Positions 38,952 through 50,117 of a stretch of 64,000 bases of DNA are shown here, in pieces. A program made the position numbers and the translations under genes. The DNA is from Histoplasma ohiense (lineage: Eukaryota; Ascomycota; Eurotiomycetes; Onygenales; Ajellomycetaceae): assembly GCA_017607445.1 (NCBI GenBank), contig JAEVHH010000007.1, positions 1,537,980 through 1,601,979 of the forward strand, in the 5' to 3' direction. Position 1 is the stretch's first letter. Each line of letters begins with the position of its first letter. Under the pieces are notes generated by a model. It was given only the letters and a program-made list of their open reading frames with translations, was not told the DNA's origin and did no database searches.

Positions 38952-39219
38952 TGTAATGCACTCATTTATTATTTTCTTATTATCTTCACTTATTCTTACC
39001 TCTTTTCATTATACTCTCACTACTGCTATTTCTATATGTATATATATATTGATGTATGTATTTCGCACATCTTCTTTCTCTTTCTTTTCTTCCTTAGCAA
39101 TTAGCTACACTACACTACATTACGCTACTATATTACACTTTACAATATATTACTATTATCTCCGCTACGCTATAAACTATCTTCTACTGTTACTCTTCAC
39201 ACTGTCACTACACCTCACA
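38952..39219 (+). repeat. Gypsy B 3' LTR
   Basis: 268 bp, followed by target duplication agtag (39220-39224) and the rest of the J LTR. Confidence 0.95.
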
Positions 39220-39224
39220 AGTAG

Positions 39225-39289
39225 CATACACCATTCTTAATAATAGAGGGTGGCATACACCTCAGAAGAATAATAAGCTGAAATTATTA
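39225..39289 (-). repeat. Gypsy J 5' LTR, part 2
   Basis: The remaining 65 bp of the split LTR, matching 23962-24026. Immediately followed by gag sequence of gypsy A. Confidence 0.8.
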
Positions 39290-39295
39290 TATGTA

Positions 39296-40438
39296 TTTGT
39301 TTTGTGATTGATTATCAGTATTATTTCTGTTGTTAAAGCTTTGAGTGAGGTTTTTGAAATTTGACTTCTCTTTAAGCTTCTTCTGTCTCTCTGACAGATT
39401 CAATTCTGTCATTGCAAGTTTATGTAGAGTGGCATCATAGCTTAACTCTTTCAATTTGGTTGCATATTTGTTGAATTCTCAGTCAATGGAAGGTAGAACT
39501 TTCATATAGAGATGTGATTTCCAATGATATTCACTATAAGAATGCTGTAGACACTCTTTAATTGATTGTAAGTATGAAGTAAATTGTTGAACTGTCTGAT
39601 CTTCTTGTTGCTCTGTTTTTCAGTACTGTCTATCAGCATCTCAGAAACTTTTATCTGAATCAGTGACTTGACATTACATTCAACTAACAAATTCTTCTCA
39701 TGATGACAAAGTCTGTATATTGTGTGTATGTTGATATCAATGTTGTTGCATCTCAACATTGAAATGAGTAATGACTTCAATGATCTTTCAATGGTCATGT
39801 TTGTTGTAGTAATCAAGATCACTGACATGAAAAATGATAGCAGCTGTAACAAAGTTTTTGAATTCTTTCATACTTTGATCTCAGAACTTTTTCACATCTT
39901 TTCAAGAAAAGTAATCACTCATGCTGAGATTTCAAAGTTCTAATTGTCAAAGTGATATCTGACTACATCTCTCACTGACAGTAGTCATAATGCTTTCCAC
40001 TAAGATGTTGAGCACTTGTAGTGTAGCTTTCAGTGGTCTGAGAATATTTGTGATGTTATTGTGATTATCATTCACACTAGTTGCATCTCTATCATGATTT
40101 GAATATGTTTCTAGCATATTTTGAGTGACTGAAATTGTTTCATTCAATTCTTGCAGTAAAGTGTTGTATCAGTGTTGAAGTTTTCACAGTTTTTTCTCAG
40201 TTTGTAATTTTTTGATTCTTCTAGTTACAGCTATCTTCTCAGTCTCAATTGTGCTGAGATCTTCAGAAGAAATATCCTCTTCTGAACTATACTCAAAATC
40301 TGATTTTATAGAGAAAGATGATGCTTGTTGCACACTTTCAGTGGCAGAAGTGTGTGTTTCACAGTTTTCTTTCATGATGTTTGTTGCTTTAGATTCAGTG
40401 ATAGCACAAGTACAGTGAATGCTGTGGGTAGAGGTCAT
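39296..40438 (-). pseudogene. Gypsy A gag (5' part of the split gag-pol)
   Basis: Starts at ATG 40438 and reads leftward, homologous to copy C gag (49577 downward). It has an acidic N-terminal region with EEDISSEDLSTIE, then the capsid-like central region, broken by TGA codons. The CCHC region is across the J insertion at about 23800-23870. Confidence 0.8.
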
Positions 40439-40485
40439 GACTATTACTCAACAGATCATCTCTTGAAGATTGAGTGATTAGAAAC

Positions 40486-40748
40486 TGTGAGATGTAGTGA
40501 CAGTGTGAAGAGTAACAGTAGAAGATAGTTTATAGCATAGCAGAGATAATAGTAATATATTGTAGAGTGTAGTATAGTAGTGTAATGTAGTGTAGCTAAT
40601 TGCTAAGAAAGAAAAGAAAGAGAAAGAAGATGTGTGAAATACATATATCAATATATATATACATATAGAAATAGCGGTAGTGAGAGTATAATGAAAAGAG
40701 GTAAGAATAAGCGAAGATAATAAGGAAATAATAAACAAGTGTATTACA
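40486..40748 (-). repeat. Gypsy A 5' LTR
   Basis: 263 bp, partner of 4889-5151. Followed by target duplication tagtg (40749-40753). Confidence 0.9.
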
Positions 40749-40862
40749 TAGTGCTGTGAAGAAGTCTGAGTGTTTATGAAGTATTTTCTTCAAGAATAAG
40801 AACTGAATCTTCTGATCTTCAAGCTATCAGAACTAAAAACTATAACCTTGTACAAAAACAAA

Positions 40863-42436
40863 ATGAATTATAAACATTTCTTCATAAGCAAGAATCAAAG
40901 TCTTGCTGAAGATAATATTGAGCTTCATAATTTTCTTCAGCAGCAATTCTTGCAGATGGCAGAGCTTCAACAACAACTGAATTATCTGAATATGAATACA
41001 TCAGAAATCATACAGACATCAACACTCTCTGCATACAAAAGAAAAAAATGTCTTTCTTTTCTCAACAAGTTTGCAGAAGAGCTCTCAATCTATCTAGTCT
41101 GAAAATAAAAGACAAAAATCAAGCTCAAAGAAAATAAGTCTGTGATAGACTCTCTGCTCTCACAAGTCTGCTATGTTTATAGTTGGCTAGAAGAAGACAC
41201 TCTAGCAAAATTTCAATTCTGAATTGAGTCATGTGTATATGAAATGTATATCTCTAAAGAAGTCTTCTATTAACTCAATGTTCTATTCTTGAATTCTACA
41301 CTGCAAGCATATGTGATGCAGTGGCTGAACAGAAATCATTAGCAGAATACTTCTCTAGTAAACTATCTGTCTGATTTCAATAGCAAGATCTGTGAAGCAG
41401 AAGAACAGAACTAAGATGATATTGTGAAAATTAATTTTTTGAATCAGTACATCAGCTTTGAACTACTTAAGCTCTGCATCTCACATCTTATACTCTTGCA
41501 ATATCACAACTACTGCACTCAATTGTGTCAACTCAACAACAATCTCATATGTTTCAATGCTGTATAAGAAAGTCATAACAATCATAGACAGAACTTTACA
41601 TCTACCACTGCATTGACTATATCAATCACTCTCACAGACACCATGAATTGAACCTCTCATATGAACATGAAATGATCAAAAATATCTGATTTCTTCAGAT
41701 GAGAAGTTACTGATTGAATCATCTGAAAAGTTTGCATTCATTGCAATAGATTAGAACATTTTGTAAGTCAGTGCATCAATGCAGTGATCTCAGCTTCTAC
41801 ATCATATGTGAACATAACTACATCTACAAATGAACAAGAACAGAGAAACAAAGAGCTCTCACTCTAAAATATGAACAAGAGTTTAAGAAGCAAGAAATGA
41901 GCTGAAGATTTGAACAGAAAATACAAGTAGATATGATTATAGTCTCTGTTATTGTAAATAGTCTAATCAATGTATGAGCAATGATAGACAGTGGTTTTCT
42001 TCACTATACTCTTATAAACACTCAGTTGATTGAAAAGTATAAGCTTCAGTGTATTCTCTTTTCTGAACTGTGTAAACTCAGTGAATTCAATGACCTCAGA
42101 GAATCCACCTTCTACAATATGATAAAGTTCAACATCAATGTAGAAGAATATGAAAAAAGAAATGTTTACATATATAAAGTGCAAGATCTTGAGTATGATT
42201 TAATACTCAGTCTATTATAGCTTACAGAATTTGAAATTCTGATAGATGCATACAATCATTGTCTAATCTTCTCAGAAGATGACTGCATTTATGAAAAGAA
42301 TATCAATAGAATCACTGATTTTATTCAGATATTATATTTCATAAAGCTTCTGCTATAGTGTTGTATCTGAGCTGATTCATTTTCTCAAAATAACTAAGAA
42401 TGCATTTCATTCTCTGAGATTTAAAGATTCATTTAC
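40863..42436 (+). pseudogene. Element K gag and protease (truncated)
   Basis: The reading frame starts at ATG 40863, with a Gln-rich coiled coil (LHNFLQQQFLQMAELQQQ), a capsid-like region and a CCHC knuckle (CIHCNRLEHFVSQC) near 41730. An aspartic protease with an intact D-S-G (AMIDSGF) follows near 41972-41995, in another frame. The sequence is broken by TGA and a few TAA/TAG. It is interrupted by gypsy C at 42441, continues for only about 38 bp at 49908-49945, and RT is missing. K therefore lost its pol end before or during later rearrangement. Confidence 0.7.
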
Positions 42437-42440
42437 TCAC

Positions 42441-42718
42441 TGTGAGGTGTAGTGACAGTGTGAAGAGTAACAGTAGAAGATAGTTTATAGCGTAGCGGAG
42501 ATAATAGTAATATATTGTAGAGTGTAATATAGTAGTGTAATGTAGTGTAGTGTAGTGTAGTGTAGCTAATCGCTAAGGAAGAAAAGAAAGAGAAAGAAGA
42601 TGTGCGAAATACATACATCGATATATATATACATATAGAAATAGCGGTAGTGAGAGTATAATGGAAAGAGGTAAGAATAAGTGAAGATAATAAGGAAATA
42701 ATAAACAAGTGCATTACA
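42441..42718 (-). repeat. Gypsy C 3' LTR
   Basis: 278 bp. Differs from 49625-49902 at a handful of transitions such as tagcgtagcgg versus tagtgtagtgg. Confidence 0.95.
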
Positions 42719-43252
42719 ACTGCCCCCCTTTTTTATAAGAGCTGCCCTCAGTGATTGTATAGATTGCTTGCTAGTAGATAATTGGATTCCCGTATTGTAA
42801 GTTCCATTTGTTGATAGCAGTATATTGATCGCGTCCCCTAGATAGCTTGTATACGTGTTGTTATCAATTTCCTAATGAGGTGTAATTGGTGGATTCTTTG
42901 GTTGCTAGAGGTTGTGTGCAAAGAAGCAAAAAGAATTTCTTTCCCCTTGAAGATTTCTCTTCTCTTTTAACTTGACCATCATCAAAGCTCCTTGCCTTCC
43001 TGCCGCAATTTTTCATCTCCAAAAAAATTTTTTAAATTTTTTATATTGTTGTCCTCCCTCCCCCCCCCTTTTATTGAAATGGGCTTCCTTGGTTATCCTG
43101 ATTTTAAGTAAGTTGTTTCTTGGGCGCTTATCACATATTATTGTTGGTGTTCCTTGCCAGTGGTGTTATTAGTGTGGTCACGTGCGCCACTAGCTTGTTT
43201 CCATATAGCACCATTCACTGTTTGCTTGTTATATTGCCCTAGCTCTAATCAC

Positions 43253-43986
43253 ATGACGCACAACAGTCAGATTCTGTGTGAACATTGTGCCCCCAAGCTG
43301 GGGGATGTTGACTTTTGGTGTGCATTGAAGCCAAATGCTCAGAAGCATTGTGAGGCTTGTGCCTCTGCAGGGAAATCCTGCAAACCTGTGAGTAATCCTC
43401 TTTAATTCTTATTTCCTTTTTCTTTTTCTTCAAATTTGCTTTTGGATAGATAGTAGTGCTCTTAGCAATGTTGATATACTGATAATGATGCTAGATGTGT
43501 GATACGCCTCTTCTGAGGTGCATCATGCGCGGGCGAGTGTTTATCTTCGTGGGGGTGGTGGCTGAGGAGGATATGGCCAACCACAAAAGTCATCTTCATT
43601 GTTTGATAAAACAATTGAACACACCTCATCTGGTGATGCTGTCTGCTCAGAGCAGGGCAGAGGTGAATGCTCTATGGTTTCAGTGCTGGGCAGTGGCTGA
43701 GTCTGCAGGGGTGCAGGTTTTGAAGGCTGTGGTTGTGTCTGGTCCTTCCAGAGCAGAGGCATTAGAGAAAGAGGGGGTTTTGAAGATGATGAGCTTCGGG
43801 GGCTCTGCAGTGGAGGAGTTGGCTGGAAAGAGATTGGTGGAAGAGGAGTTGGCTGGGGAGCCAATGGAGGAGGTTGTGGAGGCACCGGTGGCTGCAGCAG
43901 TGCCCGTGGTGCCTGCTTCCTTTGCCAATTTGCCACTGACATCAGTGGAGCAGAGGGAGAGAGTGCCCTGGATGGTGGAGAAGTGA
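43253..43986 (+). CDS. Antisense spliced Cys6 gene of gypsy C
   Basis: Exon 1 is 43253-43387 (ATG, 45 codons), intron 43388-43494 (107 bp; gtgagt donor, ctgat branch in tactgataatg, ctag acceptor), exon 2 is 43495-43986. Phase 0, 208 residues, no internal stop. The Cys module is C-x2-C-x10-C-x9-C-x2-C-x6-C (residues 9-43; CEHC, HCEAC), likely zinc binding. Exon 2 includes MLSAQSRAEV and Glu/Val/Ala-rich repeats (VEELAGKR, VEEELAGEP). It is antisense to pol, between pol's stop (44437) and the 3' LTR. The intron position relative to the last Cys is identical to the gene in gypsy F, a different family. Acceptor choice is by eye. Function unknown; regulation of the sense transcript is one possibility. 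Confidence 0.65.
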
Positions 43987-44074
43987 GAGGAGAAGATGGG
44001 GGGAAATGCCTTCCTTCATCAGATGTGTCAGAGGATGGGTAGGTTGATGAGGGAGAGAAGATGTGAGGAGGCAA
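43541..44074 (-). other. Pro-rich open frame opposite the antisense gene
   Basis: A 177-codon minus-strand frame, extremely Pro/Ser-rich (PPVPPQPPPLAPQ), overlaps exon 2 of the plus-strand gene. I regard it as a shadow of the Gly/Trp-poor, Glu/Val-rich exon on the other strand, although an extra sense ORF after pol cannot be excluded. Confidence 0.2.
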
Positions 44075-44436
44075 ATGTGTTGTGGAATAGGCATTTGCCT
44101 ATGCCCCTGCACCCAAAATGAGTGCCTGTAATATACAAGTACCAGAAGGAGTATTGGGCGAGGGTGGCAGAGAGGGAGGATGAGAAGAATGATGGAAGGA
44201 AGAAGAGGAAGTGAGAGATGAGGGGTGAGATGAAGGTGAGTGAACTGAGGGTTTTTAGACTTTTCTTAGGACCCATTTCCTTTGTTTTTTTTCTTGCTTG
44301 TATGTTTTATTTTTTGTATTTATTATACCCAAATTGAATTTTTTTCCTTTTTTCTCTTTTCCCTGATAAAATCTTTCTAAAAAGAATGCATTTGATTGGA
44401 GTTTGGGTGAGATTTGCACTTCTAGTGTTTTTCAAT

Positions 44437-47400
44437 TTAAGATTTGTGCTTCTGACATCTTTCAACTTGAAGTTCACACTTTTGGTGTTTGAGAGTATGT
44501 TGATTTTGTATTTGTTGTTCATTTTCTTGTTCAAGGAAGATTTTGAATGCCTGAGTGTTCAATATGTTTTCTTCCAGTTCTCATGTATCACCACTAGGAC
44601 CTCAACCTGTCCATCTCACAAGATATTCCAGAGGTTTGTTTTTTCATTGTCATTTTTCAAGAATTTCTTCAACTTGATATTCTTCTTCACTGTTGACAAG
44701 TTCTGGTCCTGGTTCTGATAGAGCTCCATTCCTGCAGTTGTATGGCTTCAATAAAGATACATGAAATACAGGATGGATGCTTCTATATGAAGGTGGCAGT
44801 TCTAGTTTGTATGCTTGTTTTCCAATGGTATCCAGAATCTTGAAGGATCCAACATATTTATGATTGAGTTTGCAAACCAGGCGCAGCAATTGGAGATTTT
44901 TTGCATTGAGCATGATATAGTCATCTATTTTAAATTGTTGAGGCTTATGTTTTGTATTGTAATAGGTTTTCTGTGCTTGTTGCACCTTTTGTAGGTTCTT
45001 GATGAGCTTATGGTGTGTTTCCTCGATATGTTTCGCGCGGCTAGCAGCATGTATGGCGACTGGTTGTGGTGGTTTGCTGACATTAATTTTCAAATCAGGT
45101 CAATATCCCATTAAGGCTTCCGCAGGTGCCATTCCAGTAGAGGCATGTTGAGAGATATTGTAAACAAACTGTGCCAGCAGTAGCCAGCATGCCCAGTCAT
45201 CTTGATGATAGTTGGTAAAGCATCAGAGGTAATGCTCCAAGGTTTGATTTTGTCATTCTGTTTGGTCATCTGTTTGAGGGTGAAAGGCTGTTGAAAGTTT
45301 CCGGTGTGTGTCTAGCATATAACAAAAGGTGGACCAATAATGGCTTGTAAACAGCAAATCTCAATCAGATATATGGTTTTTGAGTACTCTGTAAATTGTA
45401 TAGAACTTGGTATAAACAATTTCCACTAGTTTGTCAGCCATAATGTTTTTGGTGCAAGGAATATAGATTGTAAACTTGGTATATATATCCACAATCACTA
45501 AAATTGCATCATAGATTTGATGGAGGAATGTAGAGGCTGGCAAGCCTGTAATAAAATTCATAGTAATGGACTTGAAAGAATTTGATGGTAAGGGGATTGT
45601 ACTCAATTCTCCATATTGTCTGTGCTGTTTTGGCTTTACTCTTTGACAAGTATCATAAGTGGATATATAATCTTTGACATCTCTGACTAGCTCATGCCAA
45701 TAGTATTTGTTCTGGATGCTGTCTATGAACTTTTTTATACCAAAGTGACCCCCCTGCGGATCATCATGGTTTGCACTGATAATTTCATCAATGAGTGCTT
45801 TTTGTTGAGGGACATACACGCGATCATCAGCATGCAATATATCATTCTCAGAAATTGTTTATAGCATATTTTCAGTGACAGTCATATTCTTCTCTTTTAT
45901 CTTCTCTCTTTGCTCAGCAGCAAAAGAATCAATCTTCTGTGCTTTACTCAGAAATGAGGTGAAGGATTCAGGCATTTCTGTGTATGCTGAGTCCTCAAGA
46001 ATAGCCTTATTGACTGCAATCCGGGGCATATATTGCTCAACATGCAACAGAGGGGAAGAGTTTATGTGAGAGGTAGAAGACATCAACATATGAAGTGCTT
46101 TTCACTCATTAAAAAGAGCATTTTGCTCATTAGAAATCTGTGCACAGACTACATCAGAAGAAATATCATTTTGAAAAGAAGTATCAGCTTCTCAGCCTAG
46201 TCTAACTCCATGTTTCAGCTTCTGTTGCAGGGTAGATAATATAGTTTGGCCATTATAGGCCTCACTGTAGTCTGCACAATGACTGAGCCCATCAGCTGAA
46301 TTCTTTGATCCAGGGTGGTGCAGTAATACAAAATCATAAGCAGATAAAGCTTCCATTCATCTGATCTGATGTCTGTTCAGTTCCTTAGTCATCATAAAGT
46401 ACTGCAGATTGACATGATCAGATCAGACTTGAATTGAATACTGGCTTCTCTTCAGATAGTGTCTTCAATTCTTAAATGCTGCTACAATAGCCAAGAGTTC
46501 TTTATCATGAGTATCATAACATGTTTCCACATCAATCAACTTTCTTGACCAGAAGACAACTGAATGTCAGTGCCCATCATCCTGCAACTGTGACAGGATA
46601 GCAGTGACTGCAAAAGTGGACACATCAGATTCAATCTGAATATGCCAAGCTGGGTCAAAATGAGCTAATAGAGAAGCACACATAAAGCATGATTTGAGCT
46701 CATTGAAAGCACTTTGAGCATCTTCTGTCCACATAAAAGTGGCTTTTCTTTCCCCCTTCTTGCTCTCTTTTGTAAGTTCAAATAATGGGGCTGCAATAGA
46801 GGAGAAAGACTTAATAAATCATCAATAGAAATTAGCAAAGCCCAAGAAGAATTGAACCTCTTTAATTGATTTAGATGTAGATCATTCCACAATAGTGGAG
46901 ACTCTGTCTGACTTCATCTCAACATCATTTGTATCTATAACAAACCTCAGAAATGAGATCTTGTCCACTTCAAATTCACACTTAGAGAGTTTTGCAAATA
47001 GATTCGCATGCTTGAGACATTCTAGCACCTTAGTAACATGCACTTTATGTTCCTGCTTTGAATTGAAGAATATGAGAATGTCGTCCAAATAGACAATGCA
47101 ACATATATCCAACAAATCAGACAAGGCATTGTTAATGTATGCTTGGAATGTTGCTGGAGCATTAGCTAGTCCAAATGACATAACTACATATTCAAAATGT
47201 CCATATCTCATTCTAAAGGCTGTCTTCCAACAGTCTTTTGCTGCTATAAGTATGCGGTGATAGGCATCTTGAAGGTTCAGCTTAGTGAATACCTTGGCTT
47301 TTGAAAGCCTATCAAGTAATTCATTTATTAGAGGCAGAGGGTATCAGTTCTTGATGATGATTTGATTTAATCCTCAATAGTCTACACAAAGACAGAGTCC

Positions 47401-49577
47401 ATCATCTTTTTTGGGGACAAAGAGAATTGGTGCATCAGCTGGGCTACTGAATGGTTGTATCCACTCTTTATCTAATGCATTTTTTAAATATTCTCTTAGG
47501 GCAGCTAACTCAGTTTCAGAGAGATTGTATATCAGCATAAAAAGAGATTGTACATCAGGCTTGAGATCTATGCAGTGTTCTGCCTTTTCTGGTCTTTTCA
47601 TGCTTATAGCAGCTTCTTCTGAGAAGATATGCGTGTATGGCATGACATAATCAGGTAGACCGGTCGGCAAGTCTGAATACACAGCTGAGAATATGTGTGA
47701 AGCATGCTTTGAGTCTTTTGGACATTCTGTAGATAATACTACAAGCATTTCTACTCTAGCTTCTGTGAGAACTTCAGCTAAGGCATCTTGTTCAGAAATA
47801 ATTTGAGGCTGTTGTTCATCTTCAGAGCTTCTAAAGAAGAATTGTCCATCTGATCAATCTATAAGAGGATTTGTTTGTCTTAATCAAGGAAATTCTAATA
47901 CAAGATTGTAGTTCTCCATCTTCATCACATGGAAGGAATGAGATGTCTGCTGTGTATTACCCTTGTGATCAGTGACAGTAGTTGCAATGTTATACTCTTC
48001 AAAGGAGTGCATTATGCATTCATCAATCAACTTGATCATTTTGATTTTGCAGTGAGCAGCTTCTAGATTGTGATCCTTTGCTCAAAATTCATTGACACAG
48101 TTTACTTCTGACCCAGAGTCTACTAGCACAAGCACTTTTTGCAGACTCTTAGATGTAGTGAGTTCCACTGTGACAGTGAAGCTTAAGGCATTTTTGCATT
48201 GACTTTCCATGCTTATGGCTGCTATTGTGAGCTGGATGGTGTGTCTTAAGCATTTTTTGAGTCCTTCAAGTTCTTTGTGTCTTTCATATCAGGTTTTGAG
48301 TCGGACTTGGTGTTTTTGGATTTGTCTTTGGGTTGTTTGAAACACGAATTGATGGTATGTCCTGGTCGCTTGCAATAATGGCAATATTTCAATCAGGTGG
48401 AGTCATCAGACTTTGTAGTGTCATTTCATCTGTGTTTGTTTTGTGATCTATTATCAGCATTATTTCTGTTGTTAAAGCTTTGAGTGGGGTTTTTGAAATT
48501 TGACTTCTCTTTAAGCTTCTTCTGTCTCTCTGGCAGATTCGATTCTGTCATTGCAAGTTTATGTAGAGTGGCATCATAGCTTAACTCTTCCAATTTGGTT
48601 GCATATTTATTGAATTCTCAGTGAATGGAAGGTAGAACTTTCATATAGAGGTGTGATTTCTGATGGTATTTGCTATAAGAATGCTGCAGACACTCTTCAA
48701 TTGATTGTAAGTGTGAAGCAAATTGTTGAACTGTCTGATCTTCTTGTTGCTCTGTTTTTCAGTACTGTCTATTGGCATCTTGGAAACTTCTATCTGGATT
48801 GGTGACTTGACATTGCATCCAACTAACAAATTCTTCCCATGGTGGCAAAGTCTGCATATCATGTGTATGTTGATACCAATGTTGTTGCATCTTGACATTG
48901 AAATGAGTAACAGCTTCAATGATCTTTCGATGGTTGTGTTCATTGTAGTAATCAAGATCACTGGCATGGAAAGTGATAGCAGCTGTAACAAAGTTTTTGA
49001 ATTCTTTCATGCTTTGGTCTCAGAACTTTTCCACATCTCTCTGAGAAGAGTGATCACTCATGTCAGGATCTTGAAGTTCTAATTGCCAAAGTGGTATCTG
49101 ACTACATCTCCCACTGACAGTAGTCACAGCACTTTTCACTAAGATGTTGAGTGTTTGTAGTGTGGCTTCTGATGATCTGAGAATACTGATGATGTTATCA
49201 CAGTTATCATTCATGCTAGTTGCATCTCTACTGTGGTTCAGATGTGCTTCTAGTGTATTTCAGATGGCTGGAATTGTTTCATTCAATTCTTGTAGTAAAG
49301 TGTCACACTGCTGTTGGAGTTCTTGCAATTCTTTCTCAGTCTGTAATTTTTTGATTCTTCTGGTCACAGCTATCTTCTCAGTCTCAATTGCACTGAGGTC
49401 TTCAGAAGAGGTATCCCCTTCTGAACTATGTTCAGAGTCTGATTCCATAGAGGAAGGTGATGCTTGTTGCACACTTTCAGTGGCAGGAGTGCACATTTCA
49501 TGGTTTTCTTCCATGGTGTTTGTTGCTTCAGATTCGGTGGTAGCATGAGTACAATGGATGCTGCAGGTAGAGGCCAT
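44437..49577 (-). pseudogene. Gypsy C gag-pol with chromodomain (near-intact)
   Basis: Gag starts at ATG 49577, acidic N-terminus then capsid-like region, with CCHC knuckle CHYCKRPGHTINSC near 48340-48390. Pol lies in a single collinear frame, -1 relative to gag, from about 48200 to the stop at 44437. It has a protease region, RT with FGLANAPATF and YLDD (near 47085), RNase H, integrase with zinc CQRVKPKQH (near 45630), core with TAFHPQTDGQTEW (near 45270), and a chromodomain (YLVRW, WEPEENI) that fully matches the family. About a dozen stops, mostly TGA, break it. This is the copy to use for family reconstruction by alignment. Confidence 0.9.
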
Positions 49578-49624
49578 GACTATTACTCAACAAACCATCT
49601 CTCAAAGATTGAGTGATTAGAAAC

Positions 49625-49902
49625 TGTGAGGTGTAGTGACAGTGTGAAGAGTAACAGTAGAAGATAGTTTATAGTGTAGTGGAGATAATAGTAATATATT
49701 GTAGAGTGTAATATAGTAGTATAATGTAGTGTAGTGTAGTGTAGTGTAGCTAATCGCTAAGGAAGAAAAGAAAGAGAAAGAAGATGTGCGAAATACATAC
49801 ATCGATATATATATACATATAGAAATAGCGGTAGCGAGAGTATAATGGAAAGAGGTAAGAATAAGCGAAGATAATAAGGAAATAATAAACGAGTGCATTA
49901 CA
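49625..49902 (-). repeat. Gypsy C 5' LTR
   Basis: 278 bp, followed by target duplication ctcac (49903-49907). Confidence 0.95.
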
Positions 49903-49907
49903 CTCAC

Positions 49908-50093
49908 TCTCTGAAGAAGAAGTGCTGAGAGCAGACTGTCTCTAGTATTTAATCTCAGTTTTATATATAATCACATAGTCAGTCTATATATATATAATGT
50001 TATCAATTACTTAATAAGATAGAATTGATGAATTCTTTGATTGCTAGAAATTATATACAGTGAAACAAAAAGAATTTGTTTTTTCTTGAAGAT
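49908..50093. mobile_element. Mosaic of K, hAT and gypsy scraps
   Basis: 49908-49945 continues element K. About 49946-49986 resembles a hAT terminus (atcacatagtcagtcta). About 49995-50093 matches the gypsy A 3' region at 18256-18345 (gaattgatgaattctttgat), itself decayed. Each piece is short and has no coding content. Confidence 0.55.
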
Positions 50094-50094
50094 T

Positions 50095-50117
50095 TAACTC
50101 TAACTCTAACTCTAACC
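50095..50117. repeat. Interstitial telomere-like tract, decayed
   Basis: Three units taactc followed by taacc. Each unit equals the fungal telomere repeat taaccc with its middle C changed to T, a CpC-context change as seen elsewhere in the window. It lies exactly at the outer edge of the subtelomeric spacer unit. A chance hexamer microsatellite remains possible because the tract is short. Confidence 0.5.

Larger units (their letters stand above)
31787..39219 (+). mobile_element. Ty3/gypsy chromovirus B (same family as A and C)
   Basis: A 7,433-bp element has 268-bp LTRs at 31787-32054 and 38952-39219 (tgtaatgcac...cctcaca), target duplication agtag (31782-31786 and 39220-39224), and polypurine tract aaaaaagaggggcaat just before 38952. 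It is inserted in the right LTR of J. The LTRs differ at 13 sites, all transitions at CpG or CpC, with no indel. Confidence 0.95.
23883..39289 (-). mobile_element. Ty3/gypsy element J, third family, interrupted by B
   Basis: Direct terminal repeats of 144 bp: left 23883-24026 (tgtagttc...ttacca), right 31708-31786 plus 39225-39289, split by gypsy B. Without B it is about 7.97 kb. It sits inside the gag of gypsy A: joining 23882 to 39296 restores the sequence seen uninterrupted in copy C near 48430. The flanking duplication is imperfect (ctgtg versus atgta). gag-pol reads on minus. A 2.4-kb region between pol and the left LTR holds plus-strand reading frames. Confidence 0.85.
4889..40748 (-). 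mobile_element. Ty3/gypsy chromovirus A, interrupted by G and J
   Basis: The 263-bp LTRs at 4889-5151 and 40486-40748 (tgtgagatg...cattaca) are flanked by the 5-bp duplication tagtg. The element body is 5152-5197, 18130-23882 and 39296-40485, 35.9 kb apart end to end because hAT G and gypsy J sit inside it. Joining those pieces gives the same order as intact copy C (42441-49902): gag, protease, RT, RNase H, integrase, chromodomain, antisense accessory gene, polypurine tract (reverse complement of attgcccctctttttt). It is decayed by many C/T and G/A changes. Confidence 0.9.
42441..49902 (-). mobile_element. Ty3/gypsy chromovirus C, best-preserved copy
   Basis: A 7,462-bp element has 278-bp LTRs at 42441-42718 and 49625-49902 (tgtgaggtg...cattaca), target duplication ctcac (42436-42440 and 49903-49907), and polypurine tract (reverse complement of actgccccccttttt) next to the left LTR. 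Compared with A and B it keeps many CpG and GG and most TGG Trp codons. It is the reference for this family. It is inserted in the remains of element K. Confidence 0.95.

Noticed and set aside
43541..44074. Pro-rich 177-codon sense ORF as an additional gypsy gene
   Set aside because: The opposite-strand frame has splice signals and conservation in A, B and F. The Pro-rich frame is best seen as its shadow.
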